This document shows, piece by piece, positions 7,440-13,625 of a DNA stretch of 14,734 nt. The translations under genes and the position numbers were made by a program. This stretch comes from JAVBPT01 sp031549455. Lineage in GTDB: Bacteria; Bacillota; Clostridia; Lachnospirales; JAKSVV01. The notes beneath the pieces were generated by a model. It saw only the letters and a list, made by a program, of their open reading frames with translations. It was not told the DNA's origin and searched no databases. The DNA is taken from positions 1-14,734 of the forward strand of contig JAVBPT010000018.1 in NCBI GenBank assembly GCA_031549455.1, written 5' to 3'. Each line of letters begins with the position of its first letter. The stretch's first letter is position 1.

Positions 7440-9304
7440 GTGAAGAAAGACAAAAAGCGCCTCGAATGGGTGGACCGATGGGTGGTGGACCAATGGGCGG
7501 AATGGGAGCTCCCGTGAGTAAAGCGAAGGACTTCCAAAAAACCATTCGAAAGCTATGGGATTATTTAAAAAGTTATAAGGTTAGAATTTTTATTGTCATT
7601 TTCTTTGCTGTTTTCTCAACTGTGTTTTCAATTGTGGGACCTAAAATGTTAGGAAAAGCAACCACAAAACTGATCGAGGGATTATTGGCGTATTACGCGG
7701 GTACAGGGCTTTTGACGGACTTTAAGTATATTGGCACCATCATTATATGGCTTGTGATTCTTTATGTAATCTCTGCACTTTGTACTTATATTCAAAGTTT
7801 TGTAATGTCTAAGGTTTCAATGGATGTGACATACACGCTTAGAAAAGACATTTCAAGCAAAATGAATAAGATTCCGTTGAACTATTACGATACACGTCAA
7901 CACGGTGAAATTTTGTCTCGTGTGACCAATGATGTCGATATGGTAAGCCAAACCTTAAACCAAAGCTTGACTCAACTTATTACTTCCTTTGTCAGTATTG
8001 TGGGTGTATTCGTAATGATGCTTTCCATTAGTTGGCTGATGACGCTTGCGGCACTTATCGTGATTCCGCTTTCGATTGGAATTATGATGACGGTGATTAA
8101 GCGTTCTCAAGTGTACTTCATGACCCAACAAAAGCTAGTGGGACAAATCAATGGAATTGTGGAGGAAACATACGGTGGACACAATGTTGTTCAAGCCTTT
8201 AATGGAGAGGCAGATGCGGTGGAAAATTTTGACGAGGTCAATAATGAGCTGCATGTGTCAGCGTGGAAATCCCAATTTATTACCAGCATGTTACAACCAA
8301 TCATGATGTTTGTTGGAAACTTAGGCTATGTGATGGTGAGCATCTTGGGGGGATATCTTGCAGTGAAAAAAGTGGTAGAAATCGGGGACATTCAGGCCTT
8401 CATCCAATATATGCGTAATTTTACGCAACCCATTACACAACTCGCGGCCATATCGAATACATTGCAATCGACTGTTGCGGCAGCAGAACGTGTATTTGAA
8501 TTTTTGGATGAAACGGAGGAGTCAGCTGAGGTAGCGGAGAAGACAAGAGGCGATGTGAAAGATGGAGATGTTACATTTTCCCATGTTCGCTTTGGATATA
8601 GTCCCGAGAAAATAATCATTCATGATTTTTCAGCCAAGGTAAAAGCAGGGCAAAAAGTTGCAATTGTAGGGCCTACAGGAGCAGGAAAAACAACCATTGT
8701 AAAACTACTCATGAGATTTTACGATATTAATGGTGGACAGATTAAAGTGGATGATTATAATGTTTCAAATTTTTCACGATCTGAGCTTAGAAAAGTGTTC
8801 GGAATGGTGCTTCAGGATACTTGGTTATATAATGCATCCATTATGGATAATATTCGTTATGGGACATTTGATGCGACGGATGATGAGGTTATTGAGGCGG
8901 CAAAAGCGGCGCATTGTCATGAATTCATCAGCGCTTTACCGGGCGGTTATAATATGATTCTAAATGAGGAAGCAAGCAATATATCGCAGGGGCAAAAGCA
9001 GTTGTTTACTATTGCAAGAGTTATTCTGGCAAATCCCAAAATATTGATTTTGGATGAGGCCACAAGTTCTGTTGACACCAGAACGGAAATCCTAATCCAA
9101 AAAGCGATGAATAACTTAATGAAAGGTAGAACGAGCTTTGTCATTGCGCATAGGCTATCAACAATCAAAGATTCGGATCTGATTTTTGTGATGAGAGATG
9201 GTGATATCATAGAACAGGGAAATCATATAGAACTATTAGAGAGAAAAGGATTTTATGCTGATTTATACAACTCCCAATTTACCGAGGGAAATATTGAAGA
9301 GTAG
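7436..9304 (+). CDS. Type IV ABC exporter half-transporter, catalytically competent partner subunit
   Basis: The 622-residue partner (MdlB/LmrD/BmrD kind) starts with a Gly/Met-rich cytoplasmic stretch (about 11-26, MGGPMGGGPMGGMG). It then has six membrane helices (about 45-345) and an ATPase domain (about 377-622). Walker A is GPTGAGKTT (412-420), Walker B and the catalytic Glu are ILILDEATSS (Glu541), and the H-loop is IAHRLST (His572). The signature is altered to ISQGQ (516-520) where LSGGQ is expected. It therefore complements the previous subunit: its Walker motifs pair with the good signature of the partner, while its poor signature faces the partner's poor Walker B. The start overlaps the preceding stop by 4 bases with GAGGAGG upstream. 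Substrate unknown; drug, lipid or peptide export are all possible. Confidence 0.95.
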   Translation: MSEERQKAPRMGGPMGGGPMGGMGAPVSKAKDFQKTIRKLWDYLKSYKVRIFIVIFFAVFSTVFSIVGPKMLGKATTKLIEGLLAYYAGTGLLTDFKYIGTIIIWLVILYVISALCTYIQSFVMSKVSMDVTYTLRKDISSKMNKIPLNYYDTRQHGEILSRVTNDVDMVSQTLNQSLTQLITSFVSIVGVFVMMLSISWLMTLAALIVIPLSIGIMMTVIKRSQVYFMTQQKLVGQINGIVEETYGGHNVVQAFNGEADAVENFDEVNNELHVSAWKSQFITSMLQPIMMFVGNLGYVMVSILGGYLAVKKVVEIGDIQAFIQYMRNFTQPITQLAAISNTLQSTVAAAERVFEFLDETEESAEVAEKTRGDVKDGDVTFSHVRFGYSPEKIIIHDFSAKVKAGQKVAIVGPTGAGKTTIVKLLMRFYDINGGQIKVDDYNVSNFSRSELRKVFGMVLQDTWLYNASIMDNIRYGTFDATDDEVIEAAKAAHCHEFISALPGGYNMILNEEASNISQGQKQLFTIARVILANPKILILDEATSSVDTRTEILIQKAMNNLMKGRTSFVIAHRLSTIKDSDLIFVMRDGDIIEQGNHIELLERKGFYADLYNSQFTEGNIEE

Positions 9305-9319
9305 GAAAGGATTGATAAG

Positions 9320-9976
9320 ATGGAAAAGGAAAGAGGCAAACTAAATGAAAAAACCAAGAATATGATCTTTATGATTGTTGGGATCGTTATTCTGATTGGG
9401 GTTGGGATATGGTACTACATGTATTGGGAGGGAAATACTTATTTCAGCACTGAGAATGCTAAGGTGACAGCAAAGTTGTATTCGATCGTCCCACTATCAG
9501 CGGGCAGATTAGACAGACTTACTGTGGAAGAGGGCAGTATTGTAAAGGCGAATGAGGTGATCGGAAGGGTGGAAAATAGCTCTTACCTTAAATCGCCGAT
9601 TGATGGAGAGATTGTAAAGGTGAATTCGACTGTAAATTCTCTTGTTTCTCCAACCAGTGCGGTTGCCGTGGTAGCGGATACAAGCAATATTTATGTTCAA
9701 GCCAATATCGAAGAAACGAATATTGTGAGGGTAAAAGAAGGGCAAGATGTGACGGTTACGATTGATGCCTATCCTGGCAAGAAATTTAACGGACGTGTTT
9801 TGGAGATCGATAAGGCGACCCAGGGCGCTCTGACAAATAGTGCACTGAGCTTTAGCACAAGTGGTACGTATACCAAAGTGGTTCAGCTGATTCCGGTCAA
9901 GATTGCATTAGAAGATAGTGTTAATCTAGATGGTTTAATTGGGGTGAATTCAACGGTTAGGATTAGGTTGAGATAG
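9320..9976 (+). CDS. Short EmrA-like membrane fusion protein lacking the coiled-coil hairpin
   Basis: The 218-residue protein has one N-terminal membrane anchor (about 14-36). A lipoyl-like domain follows that is continuous (about 56-118: SAGRLDRLTVEEGSIV, then YLKSPIDGEIVKVNS), with only a few residues where EmrA and HlyD proteins insert a long hairpin. The beta-barrel part has the EmrA-type marks NIYVQANIEETN (123-134), IDAYPGKKFNGRV (148-160) and TKVVQLIPVKI (185-195). EmrA relatives are usually 330-400 residues. It lies 15 bases after the second ABC gene and closes the operon. Its usual MFS partner (EmrB) is absent, so it probably serves the ABC pair, perhaps alongside the longer adaptor. 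That pairing is inference. Confidence 0.88.
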   Translation: MEKERGKLNEKTKNMIFMIVGIVILIGVGIWYYMYWEGNTYFSTENAKVTAKLYSIVPLSAGRLDRLTVEEGSIVKANEVIGRVENSSYLKSPIDGEIVKVNSTVNSLVSPTSAVAVVADTSNIYVQANIEETNIVRVKEGQDVTVTIDAYPGKKFNGRVLEIDKATQGALTNSALSFSTSGTYTKVVQLIPVKIALEDSVNLDGLIGVNSTVRIRLR

Positions 9977-9986
9977 ATAAAAAAGA

Positions 9987-10021
9987 CTGCACGTTGTAAA
10001 AGCTTGGAGCTTAACGCGCAG
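9987..10021 (+). terminator. Imperfect hairpin at the end of the export operon
   Basis: CTGCACGTT (9987-9995) pairs with AACGCGCAG (10013-10021) with one mismatch, and AAGCT (10000-10004) pairs with AGCTT (10008-10012) around TGG. This gives a stable stem 11 bases past the stop of the last gene. The following ATTTGATGTT is a poor T-run, so termination may be weak or factor-assisted. Confidence 0.45.
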
Positions 10022-10097
10022 ATTTGATGTTCTGAATTGAAAATGGATAGTTTTATTTTAAACATTTTCATGTTATAGTGTTGGCAAGGAGTGAAAA

Positions 10098-10437
10098 CTG
10101 GATATTAGATTATGTGAAAAAATAATGGTAGAGGAGTTTACGATTTAATTTGTGAACTAGAGGGCACAAAGTTGATTATCAAAATTTTGAAGAAATATTT
10201 TATGAAAAGATAAGTAAGCAACCTACTACTATATATTGGGCATAGACAGTAACGAAGCAATAGCATTTTTAAATTTAAACATAAATTATCAGTTGGCATC
10301 ATGCAAAAAGAGTTGCTGAGGAAAATGATTGCGAAATTATTGAACTCACAAGTGATTTTTCAAGAGAAAGGGCTCATAGTTTCTATATTAAAAATAGTTT
10401 TAATAAAACAAGCTATAAATTTACTATGAGACTATAA
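10098..10437 (+). pseudogene. Degenerate GNAT-family N-acetyltransferase
   Basis: Reading three frames in turn recovers one protein. From 10098 comes DIRLCEKNN then GVYDLICELEGTK; after a shift near 10172, DYQNFEEIFYEKISKQ; after a shift near 10225, YYILGIDSNEAIAFLNLNINYQL; after an extra base near 10296, HHAKRVAEENDCEIIEL, then FSRERAHSFYIKNSF and a stop at 10435-10437. The last part is the GNAT motif B region (acidic substrate-proximal strand, then ERAHxFYxxxxF). The motif A acetyl-CoA loop (Arg/Gln-x-x-Gly-x-Gly/Ala), expected after NYQLHHA, is missing, which suggests an internal deletion. AAGGAG stands at 10086-10091 but the expected start codon is CTG. The gene must be inactive. The acetyl acceptor of the ancestor is unknown. 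Confidence 0.75.
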
Positions 10438-10458
10438 AAGAAGATGAGGCATGTAGAT

Positions 10459-10617
10459 ATGCACAGTAGTAATATTGATAATTTTTGGATAAATGATTTT
10501 AAAGTTGCTTCCTTTGGAAAGGAGGAATTGTCTGAAGAAGAAAAAGAAGGAATAAGAGAGGGAAAAGAGGATATTGTGGAAGGAAGAAACATTCCATTTG
10601 AAAAAGCAAATTGGTAA
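10459..10617 (+). CDS. Small acidic protein of unknown function (52 aa)
   Basis: An uninterrupted 52-codon frame starts at ATG 10459 (GATGAGG lies 9 bases upstream); the in-frame ATG at 10444 is an alternative giving 57 residues. It begins MHSSNIDNFWINDF, continues with a charged helix (LSEEEKEGIREGKEDIVEG) and ends NIPFEKANW. The size, charge and helix-plus-tail pattern resemble small antitoxin-like proteins, but I do not recognise a family and there is no toxin next to it. It could also be a fragment of a longer decayed gene, since the flanking upstream gene is broken. It ends 20 bases before the phosphatase start and would be cotranscribed. Confidence 0.4.
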   Translation: MHSSNIDNFWINDFKVASFGKEELSEEEKEGIREGKEDIVEGRNIPFEKANW

Positions 10618-10637
10618 TCAGAAATGGAGAGAAGTTT

Positions 10638-11414
10638 ATGGATGAATATTTAAGGTTTGCAAAAGAAATTGCTGTTGTGGCAGGGAAAATAATGCTGAAA
10701 TATTTTGAGCAAGATAATGGTGCACATTATAAAGCAGATCAGACGATTGTTACTCTGGCTGATAGAGAAATAAATGACTATTTGATTGATTGCGTAAAGA
10801 AAACATTTGCAAGTCATTCTGTGGACGGAGAAGAGAAATCATTTGGCGAAAGTAATTATATATGGGTTTGTGATCCAATAGATGGTACAGCAATGTATGC
10901 AAGACATATTCCGGTAGCAGTCTTTTCGTTAGCACTTGTTATAGATGGAAAACCAGAAGTAGGGGTTGTATATGACCCATTTACTGATAATCTGTATTCA
11001 GCAGTTAGTGGCAGAGGAGCATATAAAAATGATGAAAAAATCTTTGTAAATGATTTGGAATTTGATGATAAAAAAAGTGTGTTCAACTTTGATATGTGGC
11101 CGGAAGCACCATATAATATTTATAATACAATTATTGATTTATCAAAAAAGACTTATTTTATTGGTATAGGTAGTGTAATTAGAGCATCTATGGCGGTTGC
11201 ATCAGGGGAATTTGTGGCGGCAATATTTCCAGGAGCAAAAAGAAAGAATTGTGATATTGCAGCAGTAAAAGTAATAGTGGAAGAATCGGGAGGAAAAGTT
11301 ACTGATATATTTGGAAATGAACAAAGATATGATAAAGATATTAATGGAGCAATAATTAGCAATAAAAGAGTACATGATGAAATAGTTAAATCTGTAAAAA
11401 AATATCATAGTTAA
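10638..11414 (+). CDS. Inositol monophosphatase-family phosphatase
   Basis: A Mg2+-dependent sugar or inositol phosphatase fold of 258 residues, the normal family length. All core motifs are present: GEE (64-66, metal ligand Glu), DPIDGT (79-84, Asp79 and Asp82) and the late CDIAAVKVIVEESGG (205-219, Asp206 of the usual WDIAA motif, with Cys in place of Trp). Members hydrolyse myo-inositol phosphate, histidinol phosphate, fructose 1,6-bisphosphate or 3'-phosphoadenosine phosphate, and sequence alone does not tell which. The start is ATG 10638, behind GGAGAG (10625-10630); a frame extension to TTG 10611 is unlikely because it overlaps the preceding small ORF. The gene appears intact although its neighbours are decayed. 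Codon usage is more A/T-rich than in the min and export operons. Confidence 0.9.
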   Translation: MDEYLRFAKEIAVVAGKIMLKYFEQDNGAHYKADQTIVTLADREINDYLIDCVKKTFASHSVDGEEKSFGESNYIWVCDPIDGTAMYARHIPVAVFSLALVIDGKPEVGVVYDPFTDNLYSAVSGRGAYKNDEKIFVNDLEFDDKKSVFNFDMWPEAPYNIYNTIIDLSKKTYFIGIGSVIRASMAVASGEFVAAIFPGAKRKNCDIAAVKVIVEESGGKVTDIFGNEQRYDKDINGAIISNKRVHDEIVKSVKKYHS

Positions 11415-11736
11415 GTATTAAAATTATAGTTATTCGAAATAAATTTTTTTAAAAAACAACAAAAAAAGGATATTGACCAAATACATAGGCGATTCATGAA
11501 AATGTCAGGAGGCGAACATGAGGATCATATTAGAGAAAGACTAGTAGAACTTGCAAACTTATATCATCGAAAACAATATGACTGCAAGACAAACTGCTCA
11601 TATATGGTATCTTGAAGTCTACTGTATATACGATAGCCAGAGAAGGGACGGTACTTTTTTGAATTGTTGATTCTTCTAGGGTATTGATTGCACCACCTTG
11701 ACATATTTGCCAAAACATTACATATGACGTTTTTGA
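11415..11736. other. Non-coding or decayed spacer
   Basis: About 320 bases without a convincing gene. A frame from about 11463 to the stop at 11610-11612 reads DIDQIHRRFMKMSGGEHEDHI and ERLVELANLYHRKQYD on the plus strand. It has protein-like composition but no proper start context, and may be a fragment of a lost gene. The rest, including a 62-codon minus-strand frame over 11530-11718, has no ribosome binding site and I treat it as chance. Confidence 0.4.
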
Positions 11737-11764
11737 TTGAAAATAGTTTTTTTAAGTGTATAAT
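11737..11764 (+). promoter_or_regulatory. Strong sigma-A-type promoter of the DUF4160 cassette
   Basis: TTGAAA (11737-11742), a 16-bp spacer and a consensus TATAAT (11759-11764), about 80 bases before the first start codon of the cassette. This is the best-matching promoter in the window. Confidence 0.65.
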
Positions 11765-11847
11765 TAAAATAAACGAATTCATATTAAGTCTAAGAATTTT
11801 TATGGTTTTTGTATATATTATTAGTAAGAGAAAAGGAGAAGTTAGAA

Positions 11848-12117
11848 ATGATGTATTCGTACGTGACTTTAGAAGATGAAACAGAAATTACACATTCTCA
11901 TTTAATTGAGGAAAATGATATAAAAAAAGTAGAAGTTCATTTTGAAAGACCGTATGAAAATGGTTTTGAATCTGCTAGATGTGTTTTGCCTAGCTACTCT
12001 TGGATAATCAGAGATGGTTTTACAGATAACGAAATAAAAGAATTTGAAACCTTTTTAAAGAATAATGCACATCTTATTTATCGTTTTGCTGAACGAGGAG
12101 GAATGTGTTATGCCTAA
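11848..12117 (+). CDS. Small protein of unknown function (89 aa), partner of DUF4160 protein
   Basis: The 89-residue protein begins MMYSYVTLEDETEITHS, has a central VEVHFERPYENGFESARCVLPSY segment (beta-rich) and ends with an acidic helix (DNEIKEFETFLKNNAHLIYRFA). No membrane segment or signal is present. I do not recognise a named domain. The start is ATG 11848 behind AAAAGGAGAAG; the same frame runs open further upstream to 11809 but without a binding site. The stop overlaps the start of the DUF4160 gene by 8 bases (ATGCCTAA), so the two are translationally coupled and probably act together. A toxin-antitoxin-like module is possible from the size and arrangement, but nothing in the sequence proves it. 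Confidence 0.75.
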   Translation: MMYSYVTLEDETEITHSHLIEENDIKKVEVHFERPYENGFESARCVLPSYSWIIRDGFTDNEIKEFETFLKNNAHLIYRFAERGGMCYA

Positions 12118-12364
12118 TATTTTTAGAATAGGTGGTTATCTTGTTTTCTTTTGGTCAAATGAAAATGATGAACCTATTCATATACATATTGGCAAGGGAA
12201 AGCCAAGTCAAAATGCAACGAAAATATGGTTAACATCTAGAGGCGGTTGCATACTGGCACATAACAATGGAAGAATCCCTGCTTCAGAATTGAATGATTT
12301 ACTTGATATTATAGCAGCACAACACTTTCTTATATGTGAATCCTGGAAAAACACTTCTGTGTAG
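12110..12364 (+). CDS. DUF4160 domain-containing protein
   Basis: An 84-residue protein with the DUF4160 pattern: MPNIFRIGGYLVFFWSNE (1-18), EPIHIHIGKGKPSQ (21-34, with the paired His residues typical of the family), ATKIWLTSRGGCILAHN (36-52) and a C-terminal helix LNDLLDIIAAQHFLICESWK (61-80). The function of the family is not established. Its genes are commonly found beside another small gene (often DUF2442) in toxin-antitoxin-like pairs. Here the start ATG 12110 follows GAGGAGGAA (12095-12103) and overlaps the preceding gene; a longer frame to 12065 has no support. A broken hicB follows 50 bases downstream. Confidence 0.85.
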   Translation: MPNIFRIGGYLVFFWSNENDEPIHIHIGKGKPSQNATKIWLTSRGGCILAHNNGRIPASELNDLLDIIAAQHFLICESWKNTSV

Positions 12365-12413
12365 ATAACATTCGTTTTTATTGTTAAATAAAATGTTGCA
12401 GGAGGAAATCTAG

Positions 12414-12703
12414 ATGTACAAATATGAAATTATAATATATTGGTCAAATGATGATAAATTTTATGTTGCAGAAGTCCCGGAACTTGCAGGATGTATGGTG
12501 GATGGAAGGGCTTAAATGAAGTTGTGGACAATGCACAAAAGAATATTAAAGAATGGATAGAAACTGCAAAAGAACTTGGGAGAGAGATATCAGTACCTCG
12601 TGGGAAGTTTGGTGTTAGTATAAAAAGTGGACACGGAGATGTGAAATTTTGTCTTTCATCTTTACACATTTCATTTTACATTCTCTTAAATTTTTCAAAT
12701 TAG
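12414..12703 (+). pseudogene. hicB: Frameshifted HicB-family antitoxin
   Basis: From ATG 12414, behind a good AGGAGG (12400-12405), the frame reads MYKYEIIIYWSNDDKFYVAEV then PELAGCMVDG, the start of a HicB/UPF0150 antitoxin. It stops at 12513-12515. The rest of the domain is in another frame: NEVVDNAQKNIKEWIETAK then ELGREISVPRGK, running open to 12701-12703. A small indel near 12505-12512 explains both halves. Short HicB proteins usually end soon after the P-x-G segment; the extra residues after PRGK here are probably non-native. HicB normally neutralises the mRNA-cleaving toxin HicA, encoded next to it, but no hicA is visible on either side. So this is an orphan antitoxin remnant, or a case of frameshift needing confirmation. 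Confidence 0.8.
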
Positions 12704-12767
12704 AATGTGAGCTTTATGCGTTGGGGTTTGGGATAAGTGGGTAGCGCTTTGAATCAATACTGTTTGT

Positions 12768-12887
12768 CATTCTGACATAGATGAAATGGCAAATTTGATT
12801 TCTCAATTGGGATGGTTTGAAAATTCTCAAGAAAATATTGACAAATCAGTGATTTAGCAATACAATGAATTGACGAGTATTGTTTAG
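12768..12887 (+). pseudogene. Small decayed ORF fragment of unknown origin
   Basis: The frame reads HSDIDEMANLISQLGWFENS then QENIDKSVI, an in-frame stop at 12855-12857, then QYNELTSIV and a second stop at 12885-12887. The smooth helix-like continuation across the stop suggests a protein C-terminus interrupted by a nonsense mutation. No start codon or binding site is visible and I do not recognise the family. The stretch 12704-12767 before it shows nothing. The end lies within the ribosome binding site of the next gene. Confidence 0.35.
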
Positions 12888-12896
12888 GAGAGTGCT

Positions 12897-13535
12897 ATGA
12901 ATATTATGGGGTTAATCATTTCGCTTTTGTTTATTTTGGGGTTAATATTGGTTGCTGAAAAACTATTAAAAAAAAACCAAGAGTTAAGCAGAAAATTTGT
13001 ACATATTGGGGTGTGTAATTGGTGGATAATTGCCACTATATTTTTTGATAATGTATATATAGCGTGCATAATTCCGCTGCTTTTCGTTATTTTAAATTAC
13101 ATATCATTTAAAAAAGATATCTTTGCCTCAATCGAGAGGGAAGATAAAAAGTCGTTGGGTACCGTTTATTATGCAGGATCCTGTTTCCTATTAACGTTAG
13201 TAAGTTTTTTGTTTTTGAAGAATATGCTGTATGGCGGCATCGGACTTTTAACGATGGGGTATGGAGATGGGTTTGCTGCAATATTTGGTACAAAAATAAA
13301 GTCACATGAATATTCTATTTGGAATCAGAAAAAAACAGTCGCAGGGTCAATAACAATGTTTTTGCTTTCATTTATAGTAATTAGCATTTTAACTTTATTT
13401 TATGATAAATTTTCTTTGATTAACACAGTGTTTGTTGCGCTTTTTGCCACAGTTATAGAAGCAATTTCACCTAGAGGTTTAGATAATTTATCAGTACCAT
13501 TATTAACCACTTTGGTTGCCTATTTAATAATATGA
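12897..13535 (+). CDS. SEC59/DGK1/VTE5-like CTP-dependent lipid-alcohol kinase (phytol kinase family)
   Basis: A 212-residue integral membrane protein with about six or seven hydrophobic helices. Family marks are SRKFVHIG (31-38), MGYGDGFAAIFG (120-131), NQKKTVAGS (143-151) and ATVIEAISPRGLDNLSVPL (184-202, the nucleotide-binding end). This family uses CTP to phosphorylate a lipid alcohol: dolichol (SEC59), diacylglycerol (DGK1) or phytol (VTE5). Many bacterial members are annotated as phosphatidate cytidylyltransferase-like, so the substrate here is open. The start is ATG 12897 behind AGGAGAG. A DUF92 (VTE6-like) gene follows after 90 bases in the same direction, the pairing expected for two-step phosphorylation of a prenyl alcohol. 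Composition is A/T-rich. Confidence 0.85.
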   Translation: MNIMGLIISLLFILGLILVAEKLLKKNQELSRKFVHIGVCNWWIIATIFFDNVYIACIIPLLFVILNYISFKKDIFASIEREDKKSLGTVYYAGSCFLLTLVSFLFLKNMLYGGIGLLTMGYGDGFAAIFGTKIKSHEYSIWNQKKTVAGSITMFLLSFIVISILTLFYDKFSLINTVFVALFATVIEAISPRGLDNLSVPLLTTLVAYLII

Positions 13536-13625
13536 TACTCTATATTAAAATACGTTTGCGAATTACATAGAAAGGAAGATTTGTTTTGATTTTTACTTTT
13601 CAAAACATCTATCGAGGTGGTAATT

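Noticed and set aside
11530..11718. Minus-strand 62-codon frame in the spacer before the DUF4160 cassette
   Set aside because: No ribosome binding site, no recognisable motif, and it overlaps a plus-strand fragment of similar quality; most likely chance.
12376..12393. TTTTATT/AATAAAA hairpin after the DUF4160 gene as a terminator
   Set aside because: No T-run follows, and the next binding site lies a few bases downstream, so it is not a convincing terminator.
12151..12455. Shared TTGGTCAAATGA in the DUF4160 gene and hicB as a repeat
   Set aside because: Only 12 bases, encoding a similar Trp-Ser-Asn segment in two different small proteins; too short to claim duplication.
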